Source: a virus
Length of the DNA stretch: 47,102 nucleotides
Strand: one strand, 5' to 3'
IMG/VR virus record: IMGVR_UViG_3300037247_000506
Location: 1 to 47,102 of that record
The translations under genes and the position numbers were made by a program. Below are positions 7,839 through 14,583 of the stretch, in pieces; position 1 is the first letter of the stretch; the number at the start of each line of letters is the position of its first letter. The notes beneath the pieces are model-generated. The model searched no databases. It worked only from the letters and a program-made list of their open reading frames with translations, and was not told the origin of the DNA.

Positions 7839-7856
7839 TTTGCGGATTGGCGCAAA
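7839..7856. promoter_or_regulatory. Operator-like dyad between divergent promoters (TTGCG site 2)
   Basis: TTTGCG-GATTGG-CGCAAA, 6-base perfect arms, located between the two divergent promoters and ending 5 bases before the plus-strand -35. Position fits a repressor or activator site. It is also a member of the dispersed TTGCG dyad family. Confidence 0.6.
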
Positions 7857-7861
7857 GGGTA

Positions 7862-7890
7862 TTGACAAGGTTGGCCAGGTGTGGGATGCT
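7862..7890 (+). promoter_or_regulatory. Promoter of the plus-strand early block
   Basis: Perfect TTGACA (7862-7867), 17-base spacer, GATGCT (7885-7890) with a TG two bases upstream (extended -10). Predicted start near 7897, exactly where the structured leader begins. Confidence 0.6.
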
Positions 7891-7896
7891 AGGGTC

Positions 7897-7969
7897 GTGG
7901 ACAGGCGAACGAGCCCTATTTCTTTCGCCAGTTGCGCCCCGGCTGCGAGTCTGTCCACACAACGGGCTC
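7897..7969 (+). ncRNA. Candidate structured 5' leader RNA (three-way junction with pseudoknot)
   Basis: Four helices fit without conflict. P1: 7897-7904 (GTGGACAG) with 7951-7958 (CTGTCCAC), 8 perfect pairs. P2: 7905-7909 (GCGAA) with 7924-7928 (TTCGC). P3: 7929-7934 (CAGTTG) with 7940-7945 (CGGCTG), including two G-U pairs. Pseudoknot: 7911-7916 (GAGCCC, in the P2 loop) with 7964-7969 (GGGCTC). P1/P2 and P2/P3 abut with no unpaired base. The 36 bases after it carry TAGGAGG and the first ATG (8006). It could be a riboswitch-like control, an RNA-protection element or a small RNA. Based only on hand folding. Confidence 0.5.
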
Positions 7970-8005
7970 TAGCGGTCGGGGCGTTCTGGGTTCTAGGAGG
8001 TAGAG

Positions 8006-8134
8006 ATGGCAACGGAGCGACAGGCAACGCTGACGGCGCTGAGGCTCATTCGTAAGCAAGTCGCGCAGCGCCACACAAACATCGCCAAGATAATGCTGGA
8101 CGGGCTCATCACCCAGCTAGAGCTGAAGAGCTAG
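8006..8134 (+). CDS. Small basic helical protein
   Basis: 42 residues, ATG 8006 behind TAGGAGG. Entirely helical and basic (ALRLIRKQVAQRHTNIAK). First gene of the plus-strand block and the direct target of the structured leader. Function unknown. Confidence 0.7.
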   Translation: MATERQATLTALRLIRKQVAQRHTNIAKIMLDGLITQLELKS

Positions 8135-8181
8135 CATCCACGCGGTGTGTCGGCGCCGGCAGGGAGGAGAGGAGAGGCGAC

Positions 8182-8499
8182 GTGAGAATTGCCATGATTC
8201 CGGGGTGTTGCCAGCACCTACACAACGATGCAGACATTTGGCCGCTTGTCGCTGCTGGGAGCGATGTCTTGGTAGTAAGCGCACTAACCCGCAAGCCCAG
8301 CATCCGAATCACGCGGCACTACCAGGCGCCCGGGCACTACCAGGCGCCCGGGCACTACCAGGCGCCCGGGCACTACCGGCCATCATACAGCGACCGCGAG
8401 ACACAGGCCGCCGATCTATGGGACCGCGTCCGCCGCGACGACCCCACGGCTATAACTGGCGTTGTTGCCCGCGCCCGCAAGCTGGGCCTAACCGCCTAG
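8182..8499 (+). CDS. Protein with in-frame HYQAPG tandem repeat
   Basis: 105 residues, GTG 8182 behind GGAGGAG. An alpha/beta N-terminus (MRIAMIPGCCQHLHND) leads into three perfect HYQAPG repeats around residues 46-63, then a helical C-terminus. The repeat is an 18-base tandem array and is likely length-variable. The N-terminal half vaguely resembles a small nucleotide-binding or SLOG-like strand-loop, but this is not secure. Confidence 0.65.
   Translation: MRIAMIPGCCQHLHNDADIWPLVAAGSDVLVVSALTRKPSIRITRHYQAPGHYQAPGHYQAPGHYRPSYSDRETQAADLWDRVRRDDPTAITGVVARARKLGLTA
8317..8370 (+). repeat. 18-bp tandem repeat, three perfect copies
   Basis: Unit CACTACCAGGCGCCCGGG, units at 8317, 8335 and 8353, followed by a partial copy (CACTACC). 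In frame, each unit encodes HYQAPG; each unit ends in the palindrome CCCGGG. Confidence 0.95.
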
Positions 8500-8527
8500 G
8501 CCCCACCAGTAGAGAGGAGAAGCGACG

Positions 8528-8704
8528 ATGGCATACTTCGGCTGCCCTACATGCCAGGAGACGGTAAGGGGACCGCACGAATGCGGCGGGGAAACGGTAT
8601 GGAACCGCTGTCGCGGGTGCAGTAAGAGGATTGGCGTAGGCGGCATCATATGCGGGGATTGCAGCCGCAAGATCACCCAGAAGCTAGCGAGTAGGCGAGC
8701 CTAG
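8528..8704 (+). CDS. Double zinc-ribbon mini-protein
   Basis: 58 residues with four knuckles: CPTC, H-E-C, CRGC and CGDC, enough for two zinc sites. Basic C-terminus (SRRA). Ribosome site GAGAGGAGAAG. A nucleic-acid-binding role is plausible for this fold but not shown. Confidence 0.75.
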   Translation: MAYFGCPTCQETVRGPHECGGETVWNRCRGCSKRIGVGGIICGDCSRKITQKLASRRA

Positions 8705-8706
8705 TC

Positions 8707-8880
8707 ATGAGCCAACGCGAAGTAGAAGAGATTCGAGCCGAACACGACGAAATGCTGGCTATTCTACGCTTCATCGTCAAACTTGAGGGTGCGCCCATTC
8801 GAGGGCGTTACCAGAAGGCCCGACAGATGGCTCTTGCAGGTATAGACATGGTTGCGAAAGGCAGCCAGGCCCAAGCCTAG
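8707..8880 (+). CDS. Small helical protein
   Basis: 57 residues, starting 2 bases after the previous stop. Acidic N-terminal helix (MSQREVEEIRAEHDEML) and a second basic helix. No family recognised. Confidence 0.7.
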   Translation: MSQREVEEIRAEHDEMLAILRFIVKLEGAPIRGRYQKARQMALAGIDMVAKGSQAQA

Positions 8881-8944
8881 CGTCCATGCCTGGTGTCGGC
8901 TGGGGCGAGAGCAAGGCCGAGAGGCCGGAAAGGGAAGGAACGCG

Positions 8945-9265
8945 ATGGCAAAGCCGCAATTTCGCTTTCGGGTACAAGAGCGTTCGCCTGGGCATACAAC
9001 ATTCCAGATGTTTGTTGGTCAGCCTGGCCAGGGAGGCAACGCCGGGCGGCTTACGCTCACCAATGAGGAGTACGACCAGCTCGCACCGCTGTTCCTCGCA
9101 GCGCCAGACCTGCTAGCGGTCGCAGAGGAAACCCTGATAGCCTTCGAGAACACCATGCCCAAGCACCTCTACAAAAACGGCTGCTTCAACTGGGAGACAC
9201 AGCCCGACAACTGCCCGTGCCTAGCTCACAAGTTGCGCGGAGTCATCGAAAAGGCGACCGCCTAG
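8945..9265 (+). CDS. Paralog A1: NGCFNW-motif protein
   Basis: 106 residues, ATG 8945 behind AAGGGAAGGAA. The C-terminal about 35 residues (FENTMPKHLYKNGCFNW ... QPDNCPC ... AH) match the gene at 22467-22718 residue for residue at most positions, with the motif MPxHxYxNGCFNWxTQP and three conserved Cys plus one His, probably a metal site. The N-terminal beta domain (FRFRVQERSPGHTTFQMF) is not shared. Function unknown. Confidence 0.75.
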   Translation: MAKPQFRFRVQERSPGHTTFQMFVGQPGQGGNAGRLTLTNEEYDQLAPLFLAAPDLLAVAEETLIAFENTMPKHLYKNGCFNWETQPDNCPCLAHKLRGVIEKATA

Positions 9266-9347
9266 CGCGTCCTCCTACCATGCGGCCCAGCGACACCTCG
9301 TTGGGCCGGACGGTGAGATGGACAGAGTTGGCCAGAAAGGAGCGACC

Positions 9348-9566
9348 ATGCCGTTCACAGTCACGACACTCCAGCGCGGCGACAGATACCGCATTTCGGT
9401 TGGCGATGGGAGTCCCGTCACAGCGCAGAACTTCAACGAACTAGGGGAAGCACTTCGCCACTATTATGGAAGGCCATCCCACTACGCAGCTCGGCGCGAG
9501 GACATTTGCCCCTTCTGTCGCGCTGCAAGGGAGGCCCTGATCGCCCACGTGAAGAAAGGAGCATGA
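9348..9566 (+). CDS. Small protein with CPFC knuckle
   Basis: 72 residues, ATG 9348 behind AAAGGAG. Short beta meander (TVTTLQRGDRYRISVGDG), a helix, then CPFCRAAREALI. Function unknown. Confidence 0.7.
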   Translation: MPFTVTTLQRGDRYRISVGDGSPVTAQNFNELGEALRHYYGRPSHYAARREDICPFCRAAREALIAHVKKGA

Positions 9567-9569
9567 GAC

Positions 9570-10124
9570 ATGGCACACACAGAAGAGCTGGGGGCGGAGC
9601 CGGCGGAGCCGCAACCCTGCTGGAACTGCCAGGGCACGGGCTACGTTCCCGTGCGGGTACCAGTAACACGGGACATGGAACTTGACGCCGAGATAGAGCC
9701 TGGCAGTGGCGGCTATGTCACCGAGGGCGAACCCTGCATGGAATGCGACCGCACAGGCCAAGCCCCCGACGGCATGGCCCGCCTACAGCATGACGTGGTG
9801 ACGCTGCCGGCCGACCAGCAGGCCCTAGGGCTCGTGGAGGCGATCCTGGAGCAGAGTCGCGTCGTGCCGTCCGAAACCGTGTGGAGTGCTGCGACACAGG
9901 AACACCTTCTCGTTGATCTCGGCATCATCCAAGGGCTAGCCGAGCGCCTGAAGGTACTGCTGAAGAAGCAGCCCGCGCTGCTGGAGACGCTGAGAGAAGC
10001 CGTACCTATCATTCGCAGCCACCACGAAGTAACGAGGCGTGGCGACGAGGCATCTTGCGAGCAGTCTTGTGCCGTCCGTGACTTCATAGACCGCGCCCAA
10101 GCTGCCATCGAGGCCGCGTCATGA
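9570..10124 (+). CDS. Paralog B1: DnaJ-type zinc motif plus helical domain
   Basis: 184 residues. CWNCQGTGYV and CMECDRTGQA form the CxxCxGxG pair of a DnaJ-like zinc-binding hairpin (residues about 17-65). Residues about 85-130 (ALGLVEAILEQS ... LKVLLKKQ) resemble residues 10-55 of the gene at 22123-22470. A small C-terminal helical region carries C-x4-C. Function unknown; a binding rather than catalytic role is likely. Confidence 0.75.
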   Translation: MAHTEELGAEPAEPQPCWNCQGTGYVPVRVPVTRDMELDAEIEPGSGGYVTEGEPCMECDRTGQAPDGMARLQHDVVTLPADQQALGLVEAILEQSRVVPSETVWSAATQEHLLVDLGIIQGLAERLKVLLKKQPALLETLREAVPIIRSHHEVTRRGDEASCEQSCAVRDFIDRAQAAIEAAS

Positions 10125-10306
10125 AGGCCGCACGCATCCTAGAGGGCAGGGAGTGCCAGTGTGGGCGCGAGGTGGTCTGGCTCGTCAAGGGGCGGCTGGA
10201 GGTGTGCCGCGGCTGCGCCTGCTCCCCGCCCTTCTGCACCTGTCACGCCGTGGGCCTCTACGCGGGCCTGGGGGCCATCATGGCTGACATCAGGGGCAAG
10301 TCATGA
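10121..10306 (+). CDS. Cysteine-rich small protein
   Basis: 61 residues, ATGA overlap with the previous gene. Seven Cys and one His in CQCGREVVWLVKG, CRGCAC and FCTCH suggest two metal sites, followed by a short hydrophobic helix. Function unknown. Confidence 0.75.
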   Translation: MKAARILEGRECQCGREVVWLVKGRLEVCRGCACSPPFCTCHAVGLYAGLGAIMADIRGKS

Positions 10307-10491
10307 TCCACCTACGCCACAAGTGGGAAGCCAAAGCAATCGAGCACCTGTATCGGGGCAGCATCTTCGACAGCCGCCCGCCCGCTGAGCCCCTGACCGC
10401 CGTACTCTACTACTGCCCCACATGCAAGCGAGTCAAGGAAGAACGCATCACTGGCCACTGGACGCTGGAGCAAGTGAAAGGAACGTCATGA
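10303..10491 (+). CDS. Small protein with CPTC knuckle
   Basis: 62 residues, ATGA overlap upstream and downstream. Helical N-terminus, one YYCPTCKRVKEE hairpin. Function unknown. Confidence 0.75.
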   Translation: MIHLRHKWEAKAIEHLYRGSIFDSRPPAEPLTAVLYYCPTCKRVKEERITGHWTLEQVKGTS

Positions 10492-10565
10492 GCGCCGTTA
10501 TCGTCGGCAGCACGATCGCCTGCCTTATCGTCCTACACTCTTGGTGGCGGCGCGAACACCTCTAG
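10488..10565 (+). CDS. Membrane mini-protein ending the plus block
   Basis: 25 residues: MSAVIVGSTIACLIVLHSWW plus a charged tail, a single transmembrane helix. Its stop TAG at 10563-10565 overlaps, on the other strand, the stop of the convergent gene, both using the same CTAG. Confidence 0.6.
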   Translation: MSAVIVGSTIACLIVLHSWWRREHL

Positions 10566-11008
10566 CCCTCACTGCCCGTGGCGGCGGGCTCGTGCTCCCC
10601 GTGATCATGGCCGCGCTCAAGAATGCAGACTCTCTCCCCACCCACGTAGCGCCAGCAGAGCGGGGGAACATCTGCCTCATTAAACGCATGAGGCTGGGCC
10701 TGTCGCATCCCTTCGTGCCAGCGGGCGGGTTCGGGCGCTTGCGGATCTCGCAATAGCTCACGGGCCTCAGTCCTGATCTGATTCAGCACCCGAAAGCTCG
10801 ACCCCTTCTCAAGCGGGGCGTTGGCTATCACCCCCAGCGCCCCCACCACCGTGTCCACGTCGCGGCAGAGGCGGCGCATCATCTCGTTATCGCTAAGCTC
10901 AACATCGGGGTACGGGCGCTCATCATCTGCCGCCCTGGGCGTAGGGCGTAGCCGCCACTCAGCCAGCGCCGCAAAGCCTAACCGCTCCCGTTCCGTCGTC
11001 TCTAGCAT
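10562..11008 (-). CDS. Accessory protein with C-terminal Cys/His cluster
   Basis: 148 residues, ATG 11008. Its ribosome site AGGAGGTGAC is formed by the last two Arg codons and stop of the preceding HNH gene. Long helical body (MMRRLCRDVDTVVGAL), then a C-terminal cluster CWRYVGGERVCILERGHDHG likely binding zinc. Last gene of the leftward accessory block. Function unknown. Confidence 0.75.
   Translation of the reverse strand: MLETTERERLGFAALAEWRLRPTPRAADDERPYPDVELSDNEMMRRLCRDVDTVVGALGVIANAPLEKGSSFRVLNQIRTEARELLRDPQAPEPARWHEGMRQAQPHAFNEADVPPLCWRYVGGERVCILERGHDHGEHEPAATGSEG
10739..10753. repeat. TTGCG dyad, site 3
   Basis: TTGCG-GATCT-CGCAA on the plus strand, inside the coding region of the 148-residue gene. 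Confidence 0.7.
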
Positions 11009-11009
11009 G

Positions 11010-11315
11010 TCACCTCCTATGCCCGCGCGGCCACCAGTCCCGGCGACGCAGGTAGCCAAGAATCTCCTCGCGGCGTGGGTGGTTCCGCTTCACCAGCCAC
11101 ACCCAATTCATTGAGTGGCCACGCTTTCCATTACACTCCAGGCAGGCCACGACCGTATTTTGCCCACCGCCAGGTAGGATGCCACGGCGGCGCGGGCGCA
11201 GATGGTCGCGGCTAGCAGCCAGGGGCGCTTCCTTCTGGTCCTCCGCGTAAGTCACCCGGCGGTCACACCAGAAACAACGTTCGCCGCCCCACCTGTACTC
11301 TTTGATAATGCTCAT
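11010..11315 (-). CDS. HNH endonuclease
   Basis: 101 residues. CFWCDRRV, then ASRDHLRPRRRGILPGGG, and ACLECNGKRGHS give the C-x2-C, D-H, N and C-x2-C-N pattern of compact HNH nucleases. Such proteins nick or cut DNA and are either free-standing homing nucleases or accessory factors. Normal length for a compact HNH. Confidence 0.85.
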   Translation of the reverse strand: MSIIKEYRWGGERCFWCDRRVTYAEDQKEAPLAASRDHLRPRRRGILPGGGQNTVVACLECNGKRGHSMNWVWLVKRNHPRREEILGYLRRRDWWPRGHRR

Positions 11316-11339
11316 GAGGCTAGACAGCCACGACCCCGA

Positions 11340-11522
11340 TTACAGCCAGCACCACACGGGACGGGCTAGGGGCATTTGCACCACGGGGAGCACCCGGCCT
11401 CTCATCACCCAGGCACTCAGGGCTCTATCTGGGAGCGACAGATCATGTCTGTTCGCCTTTCGGCTACCTGCCTGCCTATGCTCATAACCCCCACTGGTTT
11501 CCCGGCGGCTGTCCAGCCTCAT
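11340..11522 (-). CDS. Doubtful 60-residue protein
   Basis: ATG 11522 sits next to the stop of the upstream membrane gene, behind GGGAG, so translation coupling is possible. Composition is Arg-rich and shows no recognisable fold. It could equally be non-coding spacer. Confidence 0.35.
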   Translation of the reverse strand: MRLDSRRETSGGYEHRQAGSRKANRHDLSLPDRALSAWVMRGRVLPVVQMPLARPVWCWL

Positions 11523-11524
11523 GT

Positions 11525-11752
11525 TCACTCTCCCTTCTCGTGGTAGTGCGGGGGGCGCGCTTCGCGCGACTCGTACCGCGCCGACACCCGGCCAGCCATG
11601 TAATTCGCAAAGGCTACGATCATCAGGCCGACACTTCCCGCCACAATGCGCCAGAAGCTATCGAAGTCAAAGCCCTGGAATGTTACGCCGATGCCTATCG
11701 TAGCCATCAGCAGGTACGCCCAAATCTTCGGCACGCTGAAACTCTCGATCAT
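11525..11752 (-). CDS. Two-span membrane protein
   Basis: 75 residues from ATG 11752 (ATGA overlap; the longer frame is a shadow of the previous gene). Two hydrophobic helices (about 9-22 and 32-51) then a basic His-containing tail. Function unknown. Confidence 0.7.
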   Translation of the reverse strand: MIESFSVPKIWAYLLMATIGIGVTFQGFDFDSFWRIVAGSVGLMIVAFANYMAGRVSARYESREARPPHYHEKGE

Positions 11753-11985
11753 CCCTCTCCCTTCTGGTGATAGTGCTTCTGGTCCTTGGGCACCTCGCAG
11801 CCCCCACAGAGCACCAGCTCGCCGGCCGCTATCGGCGCCAGCTTCCACTTCTCCGCGCCCTCGAAGACGATCACGGCATCGCCTGGCCGGCGGTGCTCCC
11901 ACCACCAGCGCTCGTTGCGAACCATCGTGTGCGCCTTCATCGCCGCCAACTCGCGGTCCAGGTTGTCCAGGCCGGGGTCATTCAT
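11749..11985 (-). CDS. Unknown 78-residue protein
   Basis: Helical N-terminus, Trp-rich middle (RNERWWWEHRRPGDAVIVFEG) and a C-x2-C (CGGC) near the end. The first codon directly follows the preceding TAG. Function unknown. Confidence 0.75.
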   Translation of the reverse strand: MNDPGLDNLDRELAAMKAHTMVRNERWWWEHRRPGDAVIVFEGAEKWKLAPIAAGELVLCGGCEVPKDQKHYHQKGEG

Positions 11986-12162
11986 CTAGAGAACAGGCCC
12001 CGATGGAACCCGATAGCAGTAGCGTTCCAAGCCGAGGAAGCGCCAACCATCCTCCACCTCATCGGGGTGTACGATCTTCCAGCTAGAGGCCAGCCACGCC
12101 CCTAGGCCATCAATCTCCCAGGGCCATGAGAAGCCCCACCGATTCTGACGTGTTCCTCCCAT
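11986..12162 (-). CDS. Unknown 58-residue protein
   Basis: Starts at tandem ATGs (12165/12162) overlapping the upstream stop and ends immediately before the next ATG. Trp-rich (WGFSWPWEIDGLGAWLAS), likely a small beta fold. Function unknown. Confidence 0.65.
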   Translation of the reverse strand: MGGTRQNRWGFSWPWEIDGLGAWLASSWKIVHPDEVEDGWRFLGLERYCYRVPSGPVL

Positions 12163-12446
12163 CATTCCTCTCCCTTCCGCTTCAGGGCGGCCAGCACCAT
12201 GTCTGCGGGCTCACCCTCTGGCACACCCTCCAGCATTTTCTTCGCGTCTCTCTCTAGGATTTCCAACCTACGCAGCGCCTCAATCGCCGTCAGGGCGTTC
12301 TCTGAGTACGCGGGCACGTAGTCAGCGGCGCCGTTCTTGTTCGGGCAGCGGACGAAGTGGGGCGCGCCAAGCTCGTACAGGACGTGGCCCTTGCTCGTCT
12401 CCACCCAGACGAGGCGCTTCTTGCCGCAATCTCTACAGTCCGGCAA
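12162..12446 (-). CDS. Zinc-knuckle protein with helical tail
   Basis: 94 residues. CRDCGKKRLVWVETSKGH with a further Cys gives an N-terminal rubredoxin-like knuckle; the second half is a charged helix. Overlaps the preceding gene by 14 bases. Function unknown. Confidence 0.75.
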   Translation of the reverse strand: MPDCRDCGKKRLVWVETSKGHVLYELGAPHFVRCPNKNGAADYVPAYSENALTAIEALRRLEILERDAKKMLEGVPEGEPADMVLAALKRKGEE

Positions 12447-12903
12447 AGTCGCCCTTCCTTACCTTCCGCTTCTTCCCCCGGTACGTCGCTTCGCACCGAA
12501 GGCAAGTGTATTCCGGCGTAATAGCGACCGTCTCGGTGTGCATGGTCCCGATGCGCTCCTCGCCCGGCTCGTGCCCGTCCTTCGCGCAGATGGCCTTCTT
12601 CCGCCGAGACTCTGCTTTCTCCGCCTCCCAGGAAAGGAACCCCTCCATTTCCTCCTCAAGCGACACATAGATACAGTCGTCCATGTAGTCGCCCTCGTCG
12701 ATCTTCTGGTGCCCGAACTTCAGAGTAGGTGCGGCTTCGCACAGCACGAGTTCGGGCTGGACACCTCCGCATCGAAGACAGGCTGGATGTCCGCTGGGAC
12801 AATTCGGGCAGGGCGCACGACCGTCCCACTCCGCCTCTAAGAACCGCCTGCGCAGATCGTCACGCACGGACACTTGGACAGCGTTGGCTGTTTCGTCAGT
12901 CAT
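12433..12903 (-). CDS. Multi-zinc-ribbon protein
   Basis: 156 residues. N-terminal helix, CPNC ... CLRCGG ribbon (residues about 32-47), an acidic helical middle, then C ... H ... CLRCEATYRGKKRK at the C-terminus. Basic end suggests nucleic-acid contact. Function unknown. Confidence 0.75.
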   Translation of the reverse strand: MTDETANAVQVSVRDDLRRRFLEAEWDGRAPCPNCPSGHPACLRCGGVQPELVLCEAAPTLKFGHQKIDEGDYMDDCIYVSLEEEMEGFLSWEAEKAESRRKKAICAKDGHEPGEERIGTMHTETVAITPEYTCLRCEATYRGKKRKVRKGDFAGL

Positions 12904-13154
12904 AGGGCCTCAATCTCGGCGAGGACATGCAGGAACTCGGGCCTTTCCTCTGTTGTCATCACGCCAGTGCCGAAGTCAGCCCAGCAGGCTTTCGCTGCGG
13001 CACGAGCCGACGCCAGGGCCAGGGCGCGCTTGGCCATCTGGTATTCGAGTCCCCAGGCCTTCCGTACCTTCGGCCCCTGACCAGCCTTGAGGGCACGGAG
13101 GCTTGCGACAGCACCATCCAGCCTGGCAGCCGCTTCCTTGATAGTCTCACTCAT
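12900..13154 (-). CDS. Small Ala-rich helical protein
   Basis: 84 residues, ATGA overlaps on both sides. Two long Ala/Leu/Lys helices. No family recognised. Confidence 0.7.
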   Translation of the reverse strand: MSETIKEAAARLDGAVASLRALKAGQGPKVRKAWGLEYQMAKRALALASARAAAKACWADFGTGVMTTEERPEFLHVLAEIEAL

Positions 13155-13348
13155 CGTCCCAGCCTCTCAATCTCGGCCAGCCGCTCAGCGTGTGGGCCGC
13201 ACAGCTCCTCCCGCGTACACGGGTAATGGTTCACGTAGCAGCGCCAGAACACGGCGACGGCCAGGGCGCGGGCACACGCGAAGGTGTCCTTACCGCCGTG
13301 TGCGTGGTAGTCGTAGTCCAGCGCAGCCCACGCTTCATCGATACTCAT
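13151..13348 (-). CDS. Unknown 65-residue protein
   Basis: Helical protein with His/Cys scattered (YHAHGGKDTFACARALAVAV). ATGA-coupled. Function unknown. Confidence 0.7.
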   Translation of the reverse strand: MSIDEAWAALDYDYHAHGGKDTFACARALAVAVFWRCYVNHYPCTREELCGPHAERLAEIERLGR

Positions 13349-13533
13349 CCACTTTCCTCCTTGAGCACTGGACGATCAGGCACCGGAACCCCTTCCCGGA
13401 CCAACGCGTCCTCGAACCGCAACCGAAGCGCCGGCCAGTCAATCGCGAGCGAGAGATCGTCCTTCCCAAGCTCAGCCTGGACACAGGCGATCCCGTACAT
13501 GTCCCGGAGTAGCTGGCCAGTGTCACGCATCAT
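13345..13533 (-). CDS. Unknown 62-residue protein
   Basis: Tandem start codons GTG-ATG-ATG at 13536-13530 leave the start ambiguous. Acidic-helical, ends PDRPVLKEESG. Function unknown. Confidence 0.65.
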   Translation of the reverse strand: MMRDTGQLLRDMYGIACVQAELGKDDLSLAIDWPALRLRFEDALVREGVPVPDRPVLKEESG

Positions 13534-13543
13534 CACTCACTCC

Positions 13544-14299
13544 TTACTGCCGCTTCAGGCGCTCATGCCGTTCCCGCGAACGGCGCTTCCCGCACTCACG
13601 GCACTCGCGGTTCCCCGTTTTGCTCTGAGTGTAGGTGCTCTCAGGCGTCAACTCATGGCCCCACTTGCAGTGGGTCTGCTTGTTGCCCCCACCGTACATG
13701 GCCCCCAGCTTCTCAGACCAGCAAGCCTTGTGGTACTTGTTCGTGGCATGGCCGGAACGCGCTTGGTTCTGCATACCCTTGGAGATGTTGAGCGGCAGGC
13801 CGCAAGCCTCGCAGGTAAGAACCTCGATAACGCACCGAGCCCGAAGCCGCTGGCAGACGAGGCACTTGCCGAGGGTGCTCGTATTCTCGGCACGCAGGTG
13901 CCCGCGTATGCAGAACTTGCTCCGATCCTCTTGGCTACAACGACGACAGTGGGAAGACATATGGTTCCAGTTGCGCTCGTTCTCGAAGGTTGACCGGGCT
14001 ACCCTGATCCACTTTCCGCAGCCTGGGCACTCCCACTCCAGTACGATCCCCCGATCTGGCCAGGGAATGTCATACTGCCGGATAATCTGCTGAACCCGCT
14101 GATAGGTAACGCCCATCACGGCTGAGATTTCCCGCATGGTAGGGGTGGGCTCTCGGGCCGCTAGTTCACGCACCCGAACCACGCTGGGACCTTCAGGCTT
14201 GATTGGCTTCCGCCTCTCAAGTAGCATTCCCCGCCGCCCGTCTAGGTAATGATTCCTGTAAGCGCTCGGCTTCGGATACTTGACTCGCGGCACTAGCAT
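13544..14299 (-). CDS. HTH plus multi-zinc DNA-binding protein
   Basis: 251 residues from ATG 14299 behind AAAGGAC. Residues about 50-80 hold a helix-turn-helix (TMREISAVMGVTYQRVQQII). Then CPGCGKW, a CRRCSQEDR knuckle, CIRGHLRAENTSTLGKCLVC, CEACGLPL, and CKWGHELTPEST ... CRECGKRR. The repeated CxxGH-x11-CxxC units are typical of DNA-contacting modules attached to HNH homing enzymes, but I see no HNH core. A sequence-specific binder is likely; it is one candidate reader of the dispersed TTGCG dyads. Confidence 0.75.
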   Translation of the reverse strand: MLVPRVKYPKPSAYRNHYLDGRRGMLLERRKPIKPEGPSVVRVRELAAREPTPTMREISAVMGVTYQRVQQIIRQYDIPWPDRGIVLEWECPGCGKWIRVARSTFENERNWNHMSSHCRRCSQEDRSKFCIRGHLRAENTSTLGKCLVCQRLRARCVIEVLTCEACGLPLNISKGMQNQARSGHATNKYHKACWSEKLGAMYGGGNKQTHCKWGHELTPESTYTQSKTGNRECRECGKRRSRERHERLKRQ

Positions 14300-14343
14300 C
14301 ACTACGTCCTTTCGCACTCCGCAGGATTTACCAGGGTGGTGAG

Positions 14344-14364
14344 ACGGGGACAGGGAGCCCCCGT
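14344..14364. repeat. Intergenic hairpin upstream of the HTH/zinc gene
   Basis: ACGGGG / CCCCGT, 6 pairs with a 9-base loop, in the 70-base gap before the 251-residue gene. No U-tract. Could affect leader folding; weak evidence. Confidence 0.35.
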
Positions 14365-14370
14365 ACCCCC

Positions 14371-14583
14371 TCACGGCTGCGGCTCGAAGCCCTCGCAATC
14401 CTCGTCCCGCTCCTCTCCGCCCGTGTACCATGTCCGCCGACACTTCCGAGGATGCAGCGCCCAGCCCGTGTTGTGGCAATAGACAGCATGAGTATCAACC
14501 CGATTCCCGAACCGACAGGGCTGATCGAATGCGAACTCCCCTGCCAGCACCTCGACAAGCTCAACAACATCCGGAACTTCCAT
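14371..14583 (-). CDS. Unknown 70-residue protein
   Basis: ATG 14583 behind AAAGGAG. Acidic, with Cys at C-x12-C-x11-C spacing and an aromatic cluster (CHNTGWALHPRKCRRTW). Preceded by a 381-base non-coding stretch. Function unknown. Confidence 0.7.
   Translation of the reverse strand: MEVPDVVELVEVLAGEFAFDQPCRFGNRVDTHAVYCHNTGWALHPRKCRRTWYTGGEERDEDCEGFEPQP

Noticed and set aside
7897-7958. Hammerhead ribozyme in the plus-strand leader
   Set aside because: Three-way junction but the conserved CUGANGA and GAAA junction strands are missing and the helices abut without unpaired bases.
7731-8027. Minus-strand open frame over the divergent control region
   Set aside because: It would begin inside the leader of the plus-strand block and cover both promoters; no ribosome site.
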